Shown in pieces: positions 12,050 to 24,061 of a stretch of DNA of 64,000 nucleotides. Source of the stretch: Okapia johnstoni (Eukaryota > Chordata > Mammalia > Artiodactyla > Giraffidae); assembly GCA_024291935.2 (NCBI GenBank), contig CM044316.1, positions 74,168,501 to 74,232,500 of the forward strand. The letters run 5' to 3'. Within the stretch, counting starts at the first letter, position 1. Every line of letters starts with the position of its first letter. A program made the position numbers and the translations under genes. A model generated the notes under the pieces. The model had not been told where the DNA came from. It did no database searches and saw only the letters and a list, made by a program, of their open reading frames with translations.

Positions 12050-13239
12050 CCAACAGCATATGTATAATAAGTACACTTTAATTTGGATACAAACACTGGA
12101 CTGTGGAAACAGGCTGGGACAATATTTCAGCTTTACCACTTGCATCTGTGTTTATGCAGGAATCTGTGACCTTGGTATAGTCATTGTGTTTATCTCAGAA
12201 CCCCTTTCCCATTGAACACTGAGATTAGTATTAGCTCAAACATTTATTTCAATATTATTGCAAGAGTAATACATAGATTAGCTTTTTAATGGACAGAGTA
12301 CTCTAAAAGCTCTATTAAAGGGGAAAAGGGTGAAAGAAATGAATGTCCTTGGCATTATGGTGATTAGTAAACTGCTTAAATGCCCAACTTCAACATTTAA
12401 TACATGGCCTGATAGCCAGAATGATTATGAGGCAAGCCTTACCACAGAAATTTTAAATCAGCAAACCATTGTGGAGATAATATAGCTCAACCTCCATAGC
12501 TGAACAATTAATGGAAGCTGACAAAGGTCTGAGCATGTTCTGTGATGAACCTTGATTTATCCCATTTACACCATTTATGCCATTCAGTCAATTCCATTGA
12601 CTGAAATAGAGATGAGTTGACATAAACATATGTCTTGTTGAAAATATTTAGTAGCTACTGTGTTGATGAGTAGCAGTAATGAGTTCTATATTCAGTTGCT
12701 GTCTATGATTTGGATGAAGCATTTGGGGATCTGATTTCTCGATTAAAATGTTACCAGGCAAAGACACTGTGGGGATTTACCAATGGGCTATGCAAAGAAG
12801 GTGCTAATTCTTACTTAAAATTTGCTATATTTTCCAAAGATTAGTACTTAAGAAAACACCCTTATCTGCAGTTCTTTTACTGAGGAACTAAAATTGTGCT
12901 CTCCCTACTTTATTTTAAAAGCTTTGATAAAAATAACAGTAAATACTGATTATTGTCCCTTTTAAATCATAGTTTAGTGAATTTTATACTTTCAGAGGGA
13001 AAAATTAAATATATTCTGAAAAGGATTTGGCTCAATTCTCTCTCATTATATGACTCATTTAAAAATTATGTGTTGTCACTATACTTCAAATATGGATTAC
13101 AGAATTTGCTTTCACATAAATACTTTGATATATGTTGAACAATAAATTTTCCATGAGTACAAAGTTGTCTTGATGTGTCAACCCGTTTTCCTATGGCTTC
13201 AAGAACTGTGGCCAAATAAGCCTTCAAACACAGTGACAT
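12050..13239. other. Intronic sequence, nothing recognised
   Basis: AT-rich, with no recognisable exon or young repeat. Confidence 0.45.
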
Positions 13240-13375
13240 CTACTTGAAGCTCCATGAGAAAAAATTCATGCCTTCTATTTCACTGTGTTACTACAGTGCT
13301 TTACCCTAGCAATTCCTTGGGAAAAAAAAGGATGATTCTAGCACATAGTAGGTGCCAATATTTGTTGATCAATCT
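13240..13375 (+). mobile_element. L2 LINE 3' end remnant
   Basis: It ends with the L2 signature 'agcacatagtaggtgccaat' then 'atttgttgatcaa'. Degraded upstream. Confidence 0.5.
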
Positions 13376-13950
13376 AATTCACTAATATTAAATACTACAG
13401 AGTTCAAATAGTTTTAAAGAAATATCAACCTATCAAAATACAGATTTCAATGAACCCTTAATGCTTCATCGCTTTCTCTTCATTCTACCTCCTATGTAAG
13501 CAGTGCTAAGTGGGAAGAGAGCCAATGCTCCATCATTCATCTCACAGACTTTCACTTCCCACTAGAAACATACTAATCTTTCCCCTACTTCGTACCTTTA
13601 TCGAAACATCTTGGGTTCTCCTTCCCTAGTCATTCTAAGGCTTCCATACTCTAGATGCTCTAGAGCCATTTTTAAGATTTCTTTGATAAAATGCCTCCCC
13701 TTCTCTCCTTGGTCTTACTTTTAGAGAATAGCCTTTTCCTCACAGTTTTTTTTTTTTTTTTTACCAATCTAACTAAATTGGTAAAATAAATTTCATTATT
13801 TTATATGAATATTTATAGTTTGCCCTTCTTAAGGACAAACTATTTAAAAAAGGATTATAAAAAAAAGTCCTTTTAAAATGATTTATGGCCTTATTTAGCT
13901 GCTTAAGTAAAAAACAGAAGGGGATGTAGCCTTTGTGTGTGTGTGTATGT

Positions 13951-14073
13951 TAGTCACCCAGTCGTGTCCAACTCTTTGCAACCCCATGGACAGTAGCTGC
14001 CAGGCTCCTCTGTCCATGGAATTCTCCAGGCAACCCAGTGGAGTGGGGGAGTGGGTTGCCATTTCCTATCCCA
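13951..14073 (-). mobile_element. Bov-tA SINE, partial
   Basis: The BovA tail ('agtcacccagtcgtgtccaa') through 'gtgggttgccatttcct' is present. The tRNA head is missing. A short TG run lies immediately to its left. Confidence 0.85.
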
Positions 14074-14346
14074 GTAGCCTTCATATGGTATTTTAAAAAT
14101 ATATTTGATAGGACAACAATCTCTTCTTTTACTAAGTATATTCTTCTCCTCCGATTATACAAATAACTCCAAATCCACATTACTATGATTTAGTAATTCT
14201 AAGCCCATTAAGCTTTCTTTTCACCAAAAAACCCATCCTGATAACTGTTTACCTTCCCTATATAATACTCATGATGGTAAAGTTCTCAAATGACTCTTAT
14301 CCCAACCATTTACTTTTAAGAATTTAGTCTAAGGAGACAATGGTGA

Positions 14347-14348
<2 letters not shown>

Positions 14349-14380
<32 letters not shown>
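14349..14380. repeat. (AC)n microsatellite
   Basis: About 15-16 uninterrupted CA units between 'gtgaacat' and 'atttagttag'. Confidence 0.95.
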
Positions 14381-14381
<1 letters not shown>

Positions 14382-14694
14382 TTAGTTAGAAGAATATACC
14401 AAAATGTTGATAACAGAAGAAATTTATATGGAACTTATATGTCCAAAAACAGGGGCTGGCTGAATAAAACTGAAAGTGGATGATGGACTGTTAGCTGGAT
14501 ATTTTAATGTCAGGAAAGAATTTCTAATGAAATGAAAAGATAGATTAATTTCATATCTTAAGTGAAAAAGAGTGATCAAAGAATATGCTACATATAGTAT
14601 AAGTTTTATGCACATGCAGGTATACACATACAGATAATTTTGTATAAAGATGTCAATTTAAATTGCTATCACTCTTTATATCTCTGTAATAAGG

Positions 14695-14911
14695 TGTTCT
14701 AGGTGGCTCAGTGGTAAAGAATCTGCCTACCAATGCAGGATACACAGGAGACGTGGATTCAGTCCCCAGTTTGGGAATATCTCCTGGATTAGGAAATAGC
14801 AACCCCCTCCAGCATTCTTGCCTGGGAAATCCTATAGACAGAGGAGCCTGGCAGGCTACAATTCAAGGGGTAAGAAAAGAGTCAGACACTACATAGTTAC
14901 TAAACAACAAA
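14695..14911 (+). mobile_element. Bov-tA SINE
   Basis: Head ('ggctcagtggtaaagaatctg') to tail ('gtcagacactacatagtt', then 'actaaacaacaa'). More diverged than the other full copies. No clear TSD. Confidence 0.87.
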
Positions 14912-15240
14912 TCCCAAGATAAAAGCTGTTCACTTTTCTTCCTGTTAATGGCATTTAGCAACTCAACCTAAAGATAATTACATTTTCATTTTCTTGTTTC
15001 TATTGTAATTATAGGAAGAACATTTTATTTTTTTAGCAACATATCAATTTCCTTGAAATAACAGAATCTTAACACCTTGTCACAGTTGGTTAATGGCAAT
15101 ATTATTTTTTAATGACTTGCTTTGTTTGGGTTGATGAGTACTTAATTTAACTGAAAGGAAACAAACAATAACAACAATTGTTAAAATAAAGCAATAGATT
15201 GATAGTGAAAATCACTGAAGAAGATAAAAACAAGTAACAG

Positions 15241-15462
15241 TATGCTGGCATGTATGCTCACTCACTCAGTCGTGTCCAACTCTTTGCAACCCCATGGACT
15301 GTAACCTGCCAGATCCCTGTCCATGGGATTTCCCAGGCAAGAATACTGAAGTGGGTGGCCACTTTCTCCTCCAGGGTATCTTCCTGACCCAGGGACTGAA
15401 TCTGTATCTCCTGAGTCTCCTGTATTGGCACACAGATTCAGTGGCATACCACTGAGACACCT
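15241..15462 (-). mobile_element. Bov-tA SINE with TSD
   Basis: A full-length minus copy. A direct repeat, gtaacag, lies at 15234-15240 and 15463-15469. Confidence 0.9.
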
Positions 15463-15948
15463 GTAACAGCACTGGTAAGTCCAAGAAATGGAATAGAAGG
15501 TTTTAAAGATTGTTGGACATGTTTTAACTATTTTATAAGTCATTTGCAAGTTTCCTATACATCTCTTTTCAATTAAATTGGAAGAGAATTTTTTTCCAGA
15601 GGTTAATGCTAAATTTGTCATTTAGCCTATCACTTAGAAATAGTAATTTTCATAAATATGGAGAATTGTACATATTGGTAGTGCCACAGATCCATCTGAA
15701 ATCTGAATAAAAGGAAAAATTAATGTCACTTCAAATTTTCATGCTTCTAATTTCTTCAATGTATTTTCCTAGAATAAACAGAAAATAATCAAGCTTTGCC
15801 TTTTAAAGAATTTTGTACGTTTTCCTCCCTTATAAAAAATAGAGGACTGTTTTGATAAAAATTAGTGTTATAATTTTTTTTTGTATTCATAGCTTCTAAC
15901 ATGAAAATAAATATCCAGAAACATATCTACATGCTTACCAACTTTTTG

Positions 15949-16006
15949 CTGTAGTCCATGGGGTCACAAAGAGTCAAGACACGACTGAGCGACTGAACTG
16001 AACTGA
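15949..16006 (+). mobile_element. Minimal BovB tail insertion (58 bp) with 12-bp TSD
   Basis: It carries only the last BovB bases, from 'ctgtagtccatggggtcac' to 'gagcgactgaactgaactga'. The exact direct repeat accaactttttg at 15937-15948 and 16007-16018 shows a complete, independent insertion event. Confidence 0.92.
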
Positions 16007-16123
16007 ACCAACTTTTTGTACAAACAAAAAAGTTAGAAGATCAAATAAAAAAACAGCAAACTAACACTTCAAGGTAAATTATAGAATTGGCTATAAATTC
16101 TTCTTTTTGCATCCTCGCCTTTG

Positions 16124-16353
16124 CAGTGCTGTGCTGTGCTTAGTCATTCAGTCATGTCTGGCTCTTTGCAACCCCATGGACTACAGCCTGCTAGGCTCCT
16201 CTGTCCATGGGATTCTCCAGGCAAGAATACTGGGGGGGGGGGGGGGTGGTGTTGCCATGCCCTCCTCCAGGGGATCTTCCCAACCCAGGGACTGAACCCA
16301 GGTCTCTTGCATTGAAGGTGGATTCTTTACCATCTGAGCCACCAGGGAAGACC
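16124..16353 (-). mobile_element. Bov-tA SINE containing a G15 run
   Basis: A full-length minus SINE from 'gtgctgtgctgtgcttagtc' to 'gccaccagggaagac'. The usual 'actggagtgggttgcc' is replaced by a run of 15 G at 16232-16246. Confidence 0.92.
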
Positions 16354-17757
16354 TAACTTAGAAGTATGAAGTGGAAAATCCTCCCAACAAAACTATGCTT
16401 AGCTAATGTGACACAGGCTGAGATTTGATTAGTGATTGTAATTGGGATTTGATCTTTCTCACTGCTTTTGGGACCTTTCCATGACCACTATGTAATGAAG
16501 CTTGAACTGTCAAAGACACATCAACCCATCCAAGCCATCTTCTTCCCCTAGGCAATACCTGTTAACCAGGACACCACTTATACAACTCACAGAATTGTGA
16601 GATGAATTGTTACTGCTTAAACCCACTAAATTTGGGATTTTTTAAGCAGAAAAAGCTTAATGATACACATCTATCACTTCATTCATGAGATATTTATTTC
16701 TAACTAAAGGGAAGGGTATACTTAGGGGGAAAAAAAGAGACTGGTTTAAATGGTATATATCAAGATAAAGAATTTATACACGATCTTTTCTTAAAAATAA
16801 AAGCCTTACCACACATTGACACTCATCTTTTGGCTGGGCAAGAGAGGATTTCTGTATCTGATACTTTCTGAAGTTCTTTGATGTTACATTGATATATATT
16901 TTTTCTGAAGTTAGTATATAATTGGGTTTGGAACTGCAAGTTAACAAACTCTCATCATTATAATTAACAGTAAACACGAACAATTTTAAAATTAATAAGC
17001 TGGTTTATAAGCTATGTTATAGAAATTTATATGTATATATAACAAAATTATTTTTCTATAATATATGCAAAATAAATGGCAAAACATTTCCCTTAAATTA
17101 TTAATTCTGTCATCTTAACTGTAAAATTCTGTTTGTATGAATACATACTTAATCATTTTTATTATCAGAAAAGTAACTAAACAACTCTGAAAATAAATCC
17201 CTTTGACTCTCACTGACTGAGAAATTTCTAAGCTATCATGCATGGCTAGCAGCTCTTGAGAAAAGATTTTAGTGTATGCAGAAAAGCTCTCATTATGATA
17301 ATTTCAAGAAATATGAATTCAATCATGAATTATCCTTCCTCAATCCAAGAAGTAATCTTAAGGGGAAAAACTGATAACTACTCATAATTTCATGTAATAT
17401 ATGAATAATTTAACTGAAATTTACCAAATCTCTCATTTGGTAACCAAAGCTCAGAAATCTAAAAATAGCCTCACTCTACCCAAGAGATCTACTTAAAGCT
17501 TGTTAATATTCTGATATTTCACGATCACTAACAAGAAGTCTTTTAGACAGAGTCAGTCAGTCTTTGCTACACTATCTGAAATTCTGACACTGATCACCTT
17601 CTAAAAGATAAATATGAATGTGGCTATGCTTGGAGCAAGATGTGCCGTGGAAATTGGTAGTTTTTTCTTTTAAATTTTTATGAAATACTTTGTGTTTTGG
17701 AGGCAAATGTAGCTAATTTCTCATAATGAAATGCAAGCAGAAGGACAGATTAGCAGT
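16354..17757. other. AT-rich intron, no gene seen
   Basis: No recognisable exon. A block near 16360-16660 ('caggacaccacttatacaac', 'aacccactaaatttgggat') resembles old MaLR LTR ends but is too decayed to assign. Confidence 0.35.
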
Positions 17758-17804
17758 GAGGGCCACAAATTTAAAAGAGATCTGAGGGCCACAAATTTAA
17801 AAGA
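17758..17804. repeat. Short tandem duplication (21 bp, period 26)
   Basis: gagggccacaaatttaaaaga occurs exactly at 17758-17778 and 17784-17804, separated by gatct. Confidence 0.95.
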
Positions 17805-18006
17805 ACCTGAATTCATGTTAGAAAACGGATACCGACTACCAGAGGGAAATCAGTTTTGATGGAGTACTACAGAAGAGGACAGAAGACATAATAGAATAAA
17901 GCATCTTCACGTTTATTGGTTTTTTTTCTAAATGAGAAAATCTGATCAGAAGCCAGTAAAATGACAGAGAGAATAAAGAGCAAGAACAAGAAATGAAATG
18001 ATATGC

Positions 18007-18054
18007 TAACTTTGTCACCCTGAACTGAACAGGGTAACTTTGTCACCCTGAACT
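18007..18054. repeat. Short tandem duplication (20 bp, period 28)
   Basis: taactttgtcaccctgaact occurs exactly at 18007-18026 and 18035-18054. Confidence 0.95.
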
Positions 18055-18329
18055 CTCAGGAACACAGGTACTTTGAATTCTAAAAGTAATGATAGATTTT
18101 ACATTACTACCAAATTCCAGCGTTTACATCCTTTGTTTTCAGACTGATAGCTTTAATAGGTTAAATGTATGCTAAATATTATTGACATACCTACATAGGT
18201 CATTCAATATAGTTTATTCTTAGTGAAATACAAGCTTAGGTTGTATATCCTGTTTCTGAATCATAAAGCCATCACAGTTCCACCTTAAAAGAAAACCCCT
18301 CTTCACCTAAATTTCTCTTTGGTTACTGT

Positions 18330-18605
18330 CCTCACTCTCTCATCCATATGCAATGAGGGCATCAGCTTCTCTCTCCGTTCAAACATCAACCTCTCAATCT
18401 TTCCTAATAGTCTGACCAAAATATATATCTACACTTATTCCAACTCACACTTGTCTTTATTTTTTAATAGAGTTTACCATGGCAAGTGTAGTGATTTACT
18501 GTCTAGTCCCCCTTTAGACTAGAAGATTTGTCTTTTTTTAAAGGTTATATTCTCACTGCCTGGAAGAGAGTCTAGCATATACCATACGCTCAATAAATAT
18601 TTGAT
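18330..18605 (+). mobile_element. L2 LINE 3' end remnant
   Basis: It ends 'tagactagaagatttgtc', 'gagagtctagcatatacc', 'gctcaataaatatttgatgg', the L2 terminal pattern. Confidence 0.55.
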
Positions 18606-18831
18606 GGCTGGACAAATAATTGAATAACTTGATGAATGTTTAATATAGTTATTTTCTAAAATTAAGGACTACTTTTTAGGGTAGTTTTAGGTTCACAGAA
18701 AAACAGAGGAGGGTACACAGATTTCCCATATAGTCTCTGACCCCACACATGCACAAGATCCCCCATCATCACCACTCCCCACCGAAGTGGTACATTTGCT
18801 ACAACTGATTAACCTACATTTACCCATCATA

Positions 18832-18884
18832 GCAGTCCATGGGGTCGCAGAGTTGGACACGACTGAGCGACTGAACTGAACTAA
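18832..18884 (+). mobile_element. Minimal BovB tail insertion (53 bp) with 10-bp TSD
   Basis: It carries 'gcagtccatggggtcgcaga' to 'gagcgactgaactgaactaa'. The exact direct repeat acccatcata lies at 18822-18831 and 18885-18894 inside the old L1. Confidence 0.92.
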
Positions 18885-19261
18885 ACCCATCATAATCATC
18901 CAAATTCTACAGGTTACATTAGAGTTCACACTTGGTGTTGTACATTACATGGGTTTGGACAAATGTATAATAACATGTATCTAACATGTACTACAATATC
19001 ATACAGATTATTTTTATAACCTAAAATCTTCTTTACTCTTTCTATTCATCCCTATCACCCCTCCCCAGCATCCACTGATGTTTTAACTGTGTCCAGTTCT
19101 GGCTTTCCCAGAAGGCCACATAATTGGATTCATATAATATGTAGCCTTTCAGTCTGGTTCTTTCACTTAGTCATATGCATTTAAGGATCCTCCATGTCTT
19201 TTCATGATTTCATAGCTCATTTTTTAAAGACCTGAATAATATTTCCATATTTTAAAACATA

Positions 19262-19378
19262 TCTAGGAATACAGGGGAACTTCCTCAACTTGATAAAGAA
19301 TATCTATAAAAAACTTACAATACCAGATACTTAATGATGAAAACCTCAAAGCTTTCCCACTAAGACCAGAAATGCTTT
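19262..19378 (+). mobile_element. Inverted L1 ORF2 segment inside the minus-strand L1
   Basis: It reads as sense L1 ORF2 ('ggaacttcctcaacttgat' to 'gctttcccactaagaccag'), opposite to the surrounding L1. It is the near reverse complement of 19923-20019. Confidence 0.75.
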
Positions 19379-20129
19379 TTAAAATATTTACCGTACTTCA
19401 TCTATTCACCTACTGAAGGACATCTTGGTTGCTTCCAAGTTTTGGCAAATATGGATAAGATTGCTTTAAGTATCTGTGTGCAAGTTCATGTGGACTTAAG
19501 TTTTCAACTTTTTTTGGCAAATACCAAGGAACATGATAGCTGGATCATACGGTAAGAGTATATTTTGTTTTGTAAAAAACTGCCAAACTATTTTCCAAAG
19601 TGTCTGTAACATTTTGCATTCTCATCAGTAATGAATGAAAGTTTCTACCGCTCTATCTGCTTTCCAGCACGTAGTATTCCAGCATTTAGTATTGTCAGTG
19701 TTTTAGATTTTGGTTATTCTGATAGGTGTGCAGCAGTATCTCACTGTTTTAATTTGCATTTCCTTGACAACACATGATGTGGAATATCTTTTCATATGCT
19801 CATCTGTCTTCTATATGTCTTCTTTCTTCCCAGTCTTTGTACTTCCTTTACCTGTCTTACAACATTTGATAGCACTTTTAGTACAATATTAAAATAGGGT
19901 GATGATGCAGGTCATCCTTGCCTTGTTTCTGATCTTAGTGGGAAAGCTTTGAATTTCTCAACATTAAGTATGATGGTAACTTGTAGGTTTTTTTATAGAT
20001 ATTCTTTACCAGGTTGAGGACTAGCTACTTTAAATAAAAAAATTTATTCTAAATCTTCCATGTGGCACAATTGACTCCAGCAAAATTGGTCTTGGCAAGC
20101 CCATCCATAAGTCACAGGTAATCAGTGCA

Positions 20130-21235
20130 AATGTTTGCTGATCACTCGTTCCTGTCTTCTCTTAACTCTGACAGCACAACCCTTTCCTGGTTAATCTTCT
20201 GTCTCCCTAACCACTCTCTCTCAGGCTTCTTTATAGATTTTACTTTCTCTTCCTATTGCTTAATTCTTGGTCCTCTCATTTCACAAGCTGTTCTACTTCT
20301 GGACAGATTCATACGCTCCCTGAGCTTAAATAACTATCTGTATAATTGTGACTTCCAAATTGTTCCTGCTGTCTTTACTAATATCTAGCAGATTCCTCCA
20401 ATTCAGTAAATGAAATATTCATTTCTGCCTTCCAATCCCTTGTATTGTTAACATTCACTGTCTCAGTAAATGGCACCAAGTTGCTCAGGCGTCAGAAATT
20501 TGAGCTGTTTCTTCTTTATTCCTCCCTTTACACAAACCCCTCTTATTCAATAACCCCATAAGTCATGAATAATTATATATTGCATCCTTTAAATACTTTA
20601 ATACTTTAATTGAATACTTTAAATACTTAATAGTTACTCTCTTCTTTCCATCCTGTTCCTGACCCAGGCTAAGATCATCAAGTCTGACCTGGTTTCTGCT
20701 GTAGTCTACAAATTGTCTCCTAACTTACTGTGCTATGATTTTTTCTTCCATATTGCAATGGCAGTGATCTTCTAAAACCACAAATCCTCTCCATTACTCT
20801 TAAAACAAAGTCCAAATTCCTTAGAACATCACTCAACACAGCAGAATCTGCCACCATCATCATTGCCAGACTCATTAATGGCCATCAGTTAATGGAATTA
20901 TGACATCTCTTATCTCCTGGCTTCAAAAAATTATTTCCTCTATCTGGAATACTTCTAGCTTTCTGCCTGGTGGATTAAAATTATTCTTTGGAAATATGTC
21001 AAAATACTATAGGCATGTGTTCTCTGACACCAGCTTAAAAGAGGACACCTGCTTTATATTCTTATGGCTCCATCTAGTTCTCCAATCACGAAGTCCATCA
21101 TATTTATTTACTTATTTATTTCCAAGCTAAACAGCAATTTCTGTAAGTTTTGTTTATCAATGCATCTCTGCCATTAGGTAACTACTACTTAGTCAGTGCA
21201 TAGTAAATATTTGTTTAAGAATTAGTGAAAGCTAA
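20130..21235 (+). mobile_element. L2 LINE remnant
   Basis: It follows the L2 3' order: 'tcagtaaatggcaccaagtt', 'gatcttctaaaaccacaaat', 'aaacaaagtccaaattcctt', 'ctatctggaatacttctagc', and the end pattern 'cagtgcatagtaaatatttg'. Frames are broken throughout. Confidence 0.65.
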
Positions 21236-22136
21236 CATTTTATTTTGTTGACGTCAATCACATTGTCCCCCTTGATTACATTAATATACTATGTAACTGA
21301 TTTGTAAAATTTATATTTGTTACTAATTCACCAAGTTATTCTGAAAGCATAGAGTGGAGAATTATACCAAAGAATTCGGATGCTTTAATAAGTCCCAAGA
21401 TTTCCATATATGAATACCAGAGTATTCACTAGCAATAGAAATTTTTCTATGAAGTAAATGTGTCAGCGTTTGGCTCAAAACTCCACAGTGCCATCCAGGA
21501 ATGTGAGTAGGTAACTGGGAAGTAATTTGGGGTTTAACCACATGGTAGTATGTCTACGAGTCCGTGGAGAGGGTGGCAGTGTCCAGTGAACATCTGTGCA
21601 AACACTGGGAAACCTGGCTGAAGTCGTCAAGTCAGAGGATGCTAACTGGGCTTTTTTTCCATTTCCTTTGCTCATAGACATGCTTTCCTATTGCCTTTTG
21701 TGGAGATCAGAAGTGAGTTTTCATAACTCTTCAGAGGCTGAGAATATTATGTGTAGGTGTGTCTGTATAAAGGATATGTGTGTGGGGAGAGGGACAGACA
21801 AAGAGACGGGAAGTGACAGAGATAAAATAATGATACTGGAGTACACAGCTAGATCAAGAATTAAGTCCAAAGAAAAGCAACGCTGTCTAGCAAGTGAAAT
21901 TCACAAATCTGAATAAGTTAATTTCTCCAACTTCTACAGGGAGTATAGAAATGTAAGTGATGTGAGGATTGACTGCAAACAGGGTAAAGTGTTTTGTGCT
22001 TATCTGACACGACATGCTTTGAGAGGCACGAGTGAAAGTATAAAAATGGATGAGGCTCTCTTTGAAAAAGTAGCATCAAAAAATTAGGTTTGAGGTAAAA
22101 TCAAAATGCAATTTTTATCAAAATGCAATTATTATC
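21236..22136. other. Intronic sequence, no gene seen
   Basis: A 106-codon plus-strand open frame (21596-21916) has no recognisable domain and no splice context. A 14-bp direct repeat, atcaaaatgcaatt, lies at 22100-22113 and 22117-22130, next to the BovB start. Confidence 0.45.
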
Positions 22137-23815
22137 TCTCAGAGATACCAAGGGAACATTTCATGCAAAGAGGGGCTCAATAAAGAACAGAAATGGTAGG
22201 GACCTAACAGAAGCAGAAGATATTAAGAGGAGGTGGCAAGAATACACAGAAGAACTGTACAAAAAAGTTCTCCATGACCCAGACAATCATGATGGTGTGA
22301 CACTCACCTAGAGCCAGACATCCTGGAATGTGAAGTCAACTGGGACTTAGGAAGCATCACTACAAACAAAGCTAGTGGAGGTGATGGAGTTCCAGTTGAG
22401 CTATTTCAAATCCTGAAAGATGACGCTGTGAAAATGCTGCACTAAATATGCCAGCAAATCTGGAAAACTCAGCAGTGGCCACGGGACTAGAAAAAGTCAG
22501 TTTTCATTCCAATCCCAAAGAAAGGCAATGCCAAAGAATGATCAAACTACAGCACAATTGGACTCATCTCACACACTAGTAAAGTAATGCTTAAAATTCT
22601 CCAAGCCAGGCTTCAGCAATATGTGAATGATGAACTTCCAGATGTTCAAGCTGGTTTTAGAATAGGCAGAGGAAAGAGAGATCAAATTGCCAACATCCGC
22701 TGGATCATCAAAAAAGCAAGAGAGTATCAGATAAACATCTATTTCTGCTTTATTGACTATGCCAAAGCCTTTGACTATGTGGATCACAATAAACTGTGGA
22801 AAATTCTGAAAGAGATGGGAATACCAGACCACCTGATCTGCCTCTTGAGAAACCTGTATGCAGGTCAGGAAGCAACAGTTAGAACTGGACATGGAACAGA
22901 CTTGTTCCAAATAGAAAAAGGAGTATGTCAAGGCTATATATTGTCACCCTGCATATTTAACTTATATGCAGAGTACATCATGAGAAACACTGGGCTGGAG
23001 GAAGCAGAAGCTGGAATCAAGATTGCTGGGAGAAATATCAATAACCTCAGATATGCAGATGACACCACCCTTATGGCAGAAAGTGAAGAAGAACTAAAGA
23101 GATTCTTGATTAAAGTGAAAGTGGAGAGTGAAAAAGTTGGCTTAAAGCTCAACATTCAGAAAACTAAGATCATGGCATCCAGTCCCATCACTTCACGGCA
23201 GATAGATGGGGAAACAGTGGAAACAGTGGCTGACTTTATTTTTCTGGGCTCCAAAATCACTGCAGATGGTGACTGCAGCCATGAAATTAAAAGACGCTTA
23301 CTCCTTGGAAGGAAAGTTATGACCAACCTAGATAGCATATTAAAAAGCAGAGACATTACTTTGCCAACAAAGGTCCATCTAGTCAAGGCTATGGTTTTTC
23401 CAGTGGTCATGTATGGATGTGAGAGTTGGATGGTGAAGAACGCTAAGCGCCAAAGAATTGATGCTTTTGAACTGTGGTGTTGAAGATTCTTGAGAGTCCC
23501 TTGGACTGCAAGGAGATACAACCAGTCCATCCAAAAGGAAATAAGTCCTGAATATTCATTGGAAGGACTGATGTTGAAGCTGAAACTCCACTTTAGTCAC
23601 CTGATGGGAAGAGCTGACTCATTGGAAAAGACCCTGATGCTGGGAAAGACTGAGGGCAGGAGGAGAAGGGGACGACAGAGGATGAGATGGCTGGATGGCA
23701 TCACCAACTCGATGGACATGGGTTTGGGTGGACTCAGGGAGTTGGTGATGGACAGGGAGGCCTGGCGTGCTGTGATTCATGGGGTTGCAAAGAGTCGGCC
23801 ATGACTGAACGACTG
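22137..23815 (+). mobile_element. BovB LINE, 5'-truncated, RT to 3' end
   Basis: It starts just after the connector upstream of RT ('gagataccaagggaacattt') and runs to 'catgactgaacgactgagtt'. Stops and indels break the frame before 22587 and near 23482. It lacks the endonuclease domain. Confidence 0.95.
22587..23483 (+). pseudogene. BovB reverse transcriptase fragment (298 codons open)
   Basis: An RTE-clade reverse transcriptase acts with its endonuclease domain by target-primed reverse transcription in the nucleus. The open stretch shows the RT blocks FIDYAKAFD, then SPCIFNLYAEY (the block before it reads QGY, not the usual QGC), then the catalytic LRYADD at about residues 154-159. Both metal-binding aspartates are present. 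The start is only where the frame reopens; about 150 codons of the upstream RT side are frameshifted. A dead copy. Confidence 0.9.
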
Positions 23816-24061
23816 AGTTCATACACATACAGAAGAAATCTGAGGTGCTTTAGTAACAGAGAATAATGACTCTAAGTAAATTTTAATTATATAAGCATTT
23901 GATTTTTCAAAGCCTATTGAACTATGAGGAATACGGCAGTATGTTTAGTTTTTAAACTACTGTAGACTATAGTATCATTCTGATAAAATGACAAATATTG
24001 TTTAAAAATATGGCCCCAAGTATTCAAGTATTTATTTCAAAATTCTTTAAAGATACATATC

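Larger units (their letters stand above)
18660..20025 (-). mobile_element. Old L1 LINE, 3' region, rearranged
   Basis: The plus strand reads as the complement of an L1 3' UTR and ORF2 end: 'gtagttttaggttcacagaa', 'ggtttggacaaatgtataat', 'catcttggttgcttccaagt', 'catttccttgacaacacatg'. It is interrupted by a 53-bp BovB (18832-18884) and an opposite-strand L1 piece (19262-19378). The last part (about 19890-20025) is ORF2 sequence from further upstream in L1. Confidence 0.8.

Noticed and set aside
22569..22931. Antisense open frames across the BovB copies (for example 22569-22931 and 39786-40151, minus)
   Set aside because: They recur in every BovB copy as the mirror of the RT coding frame and have no domain of their own.
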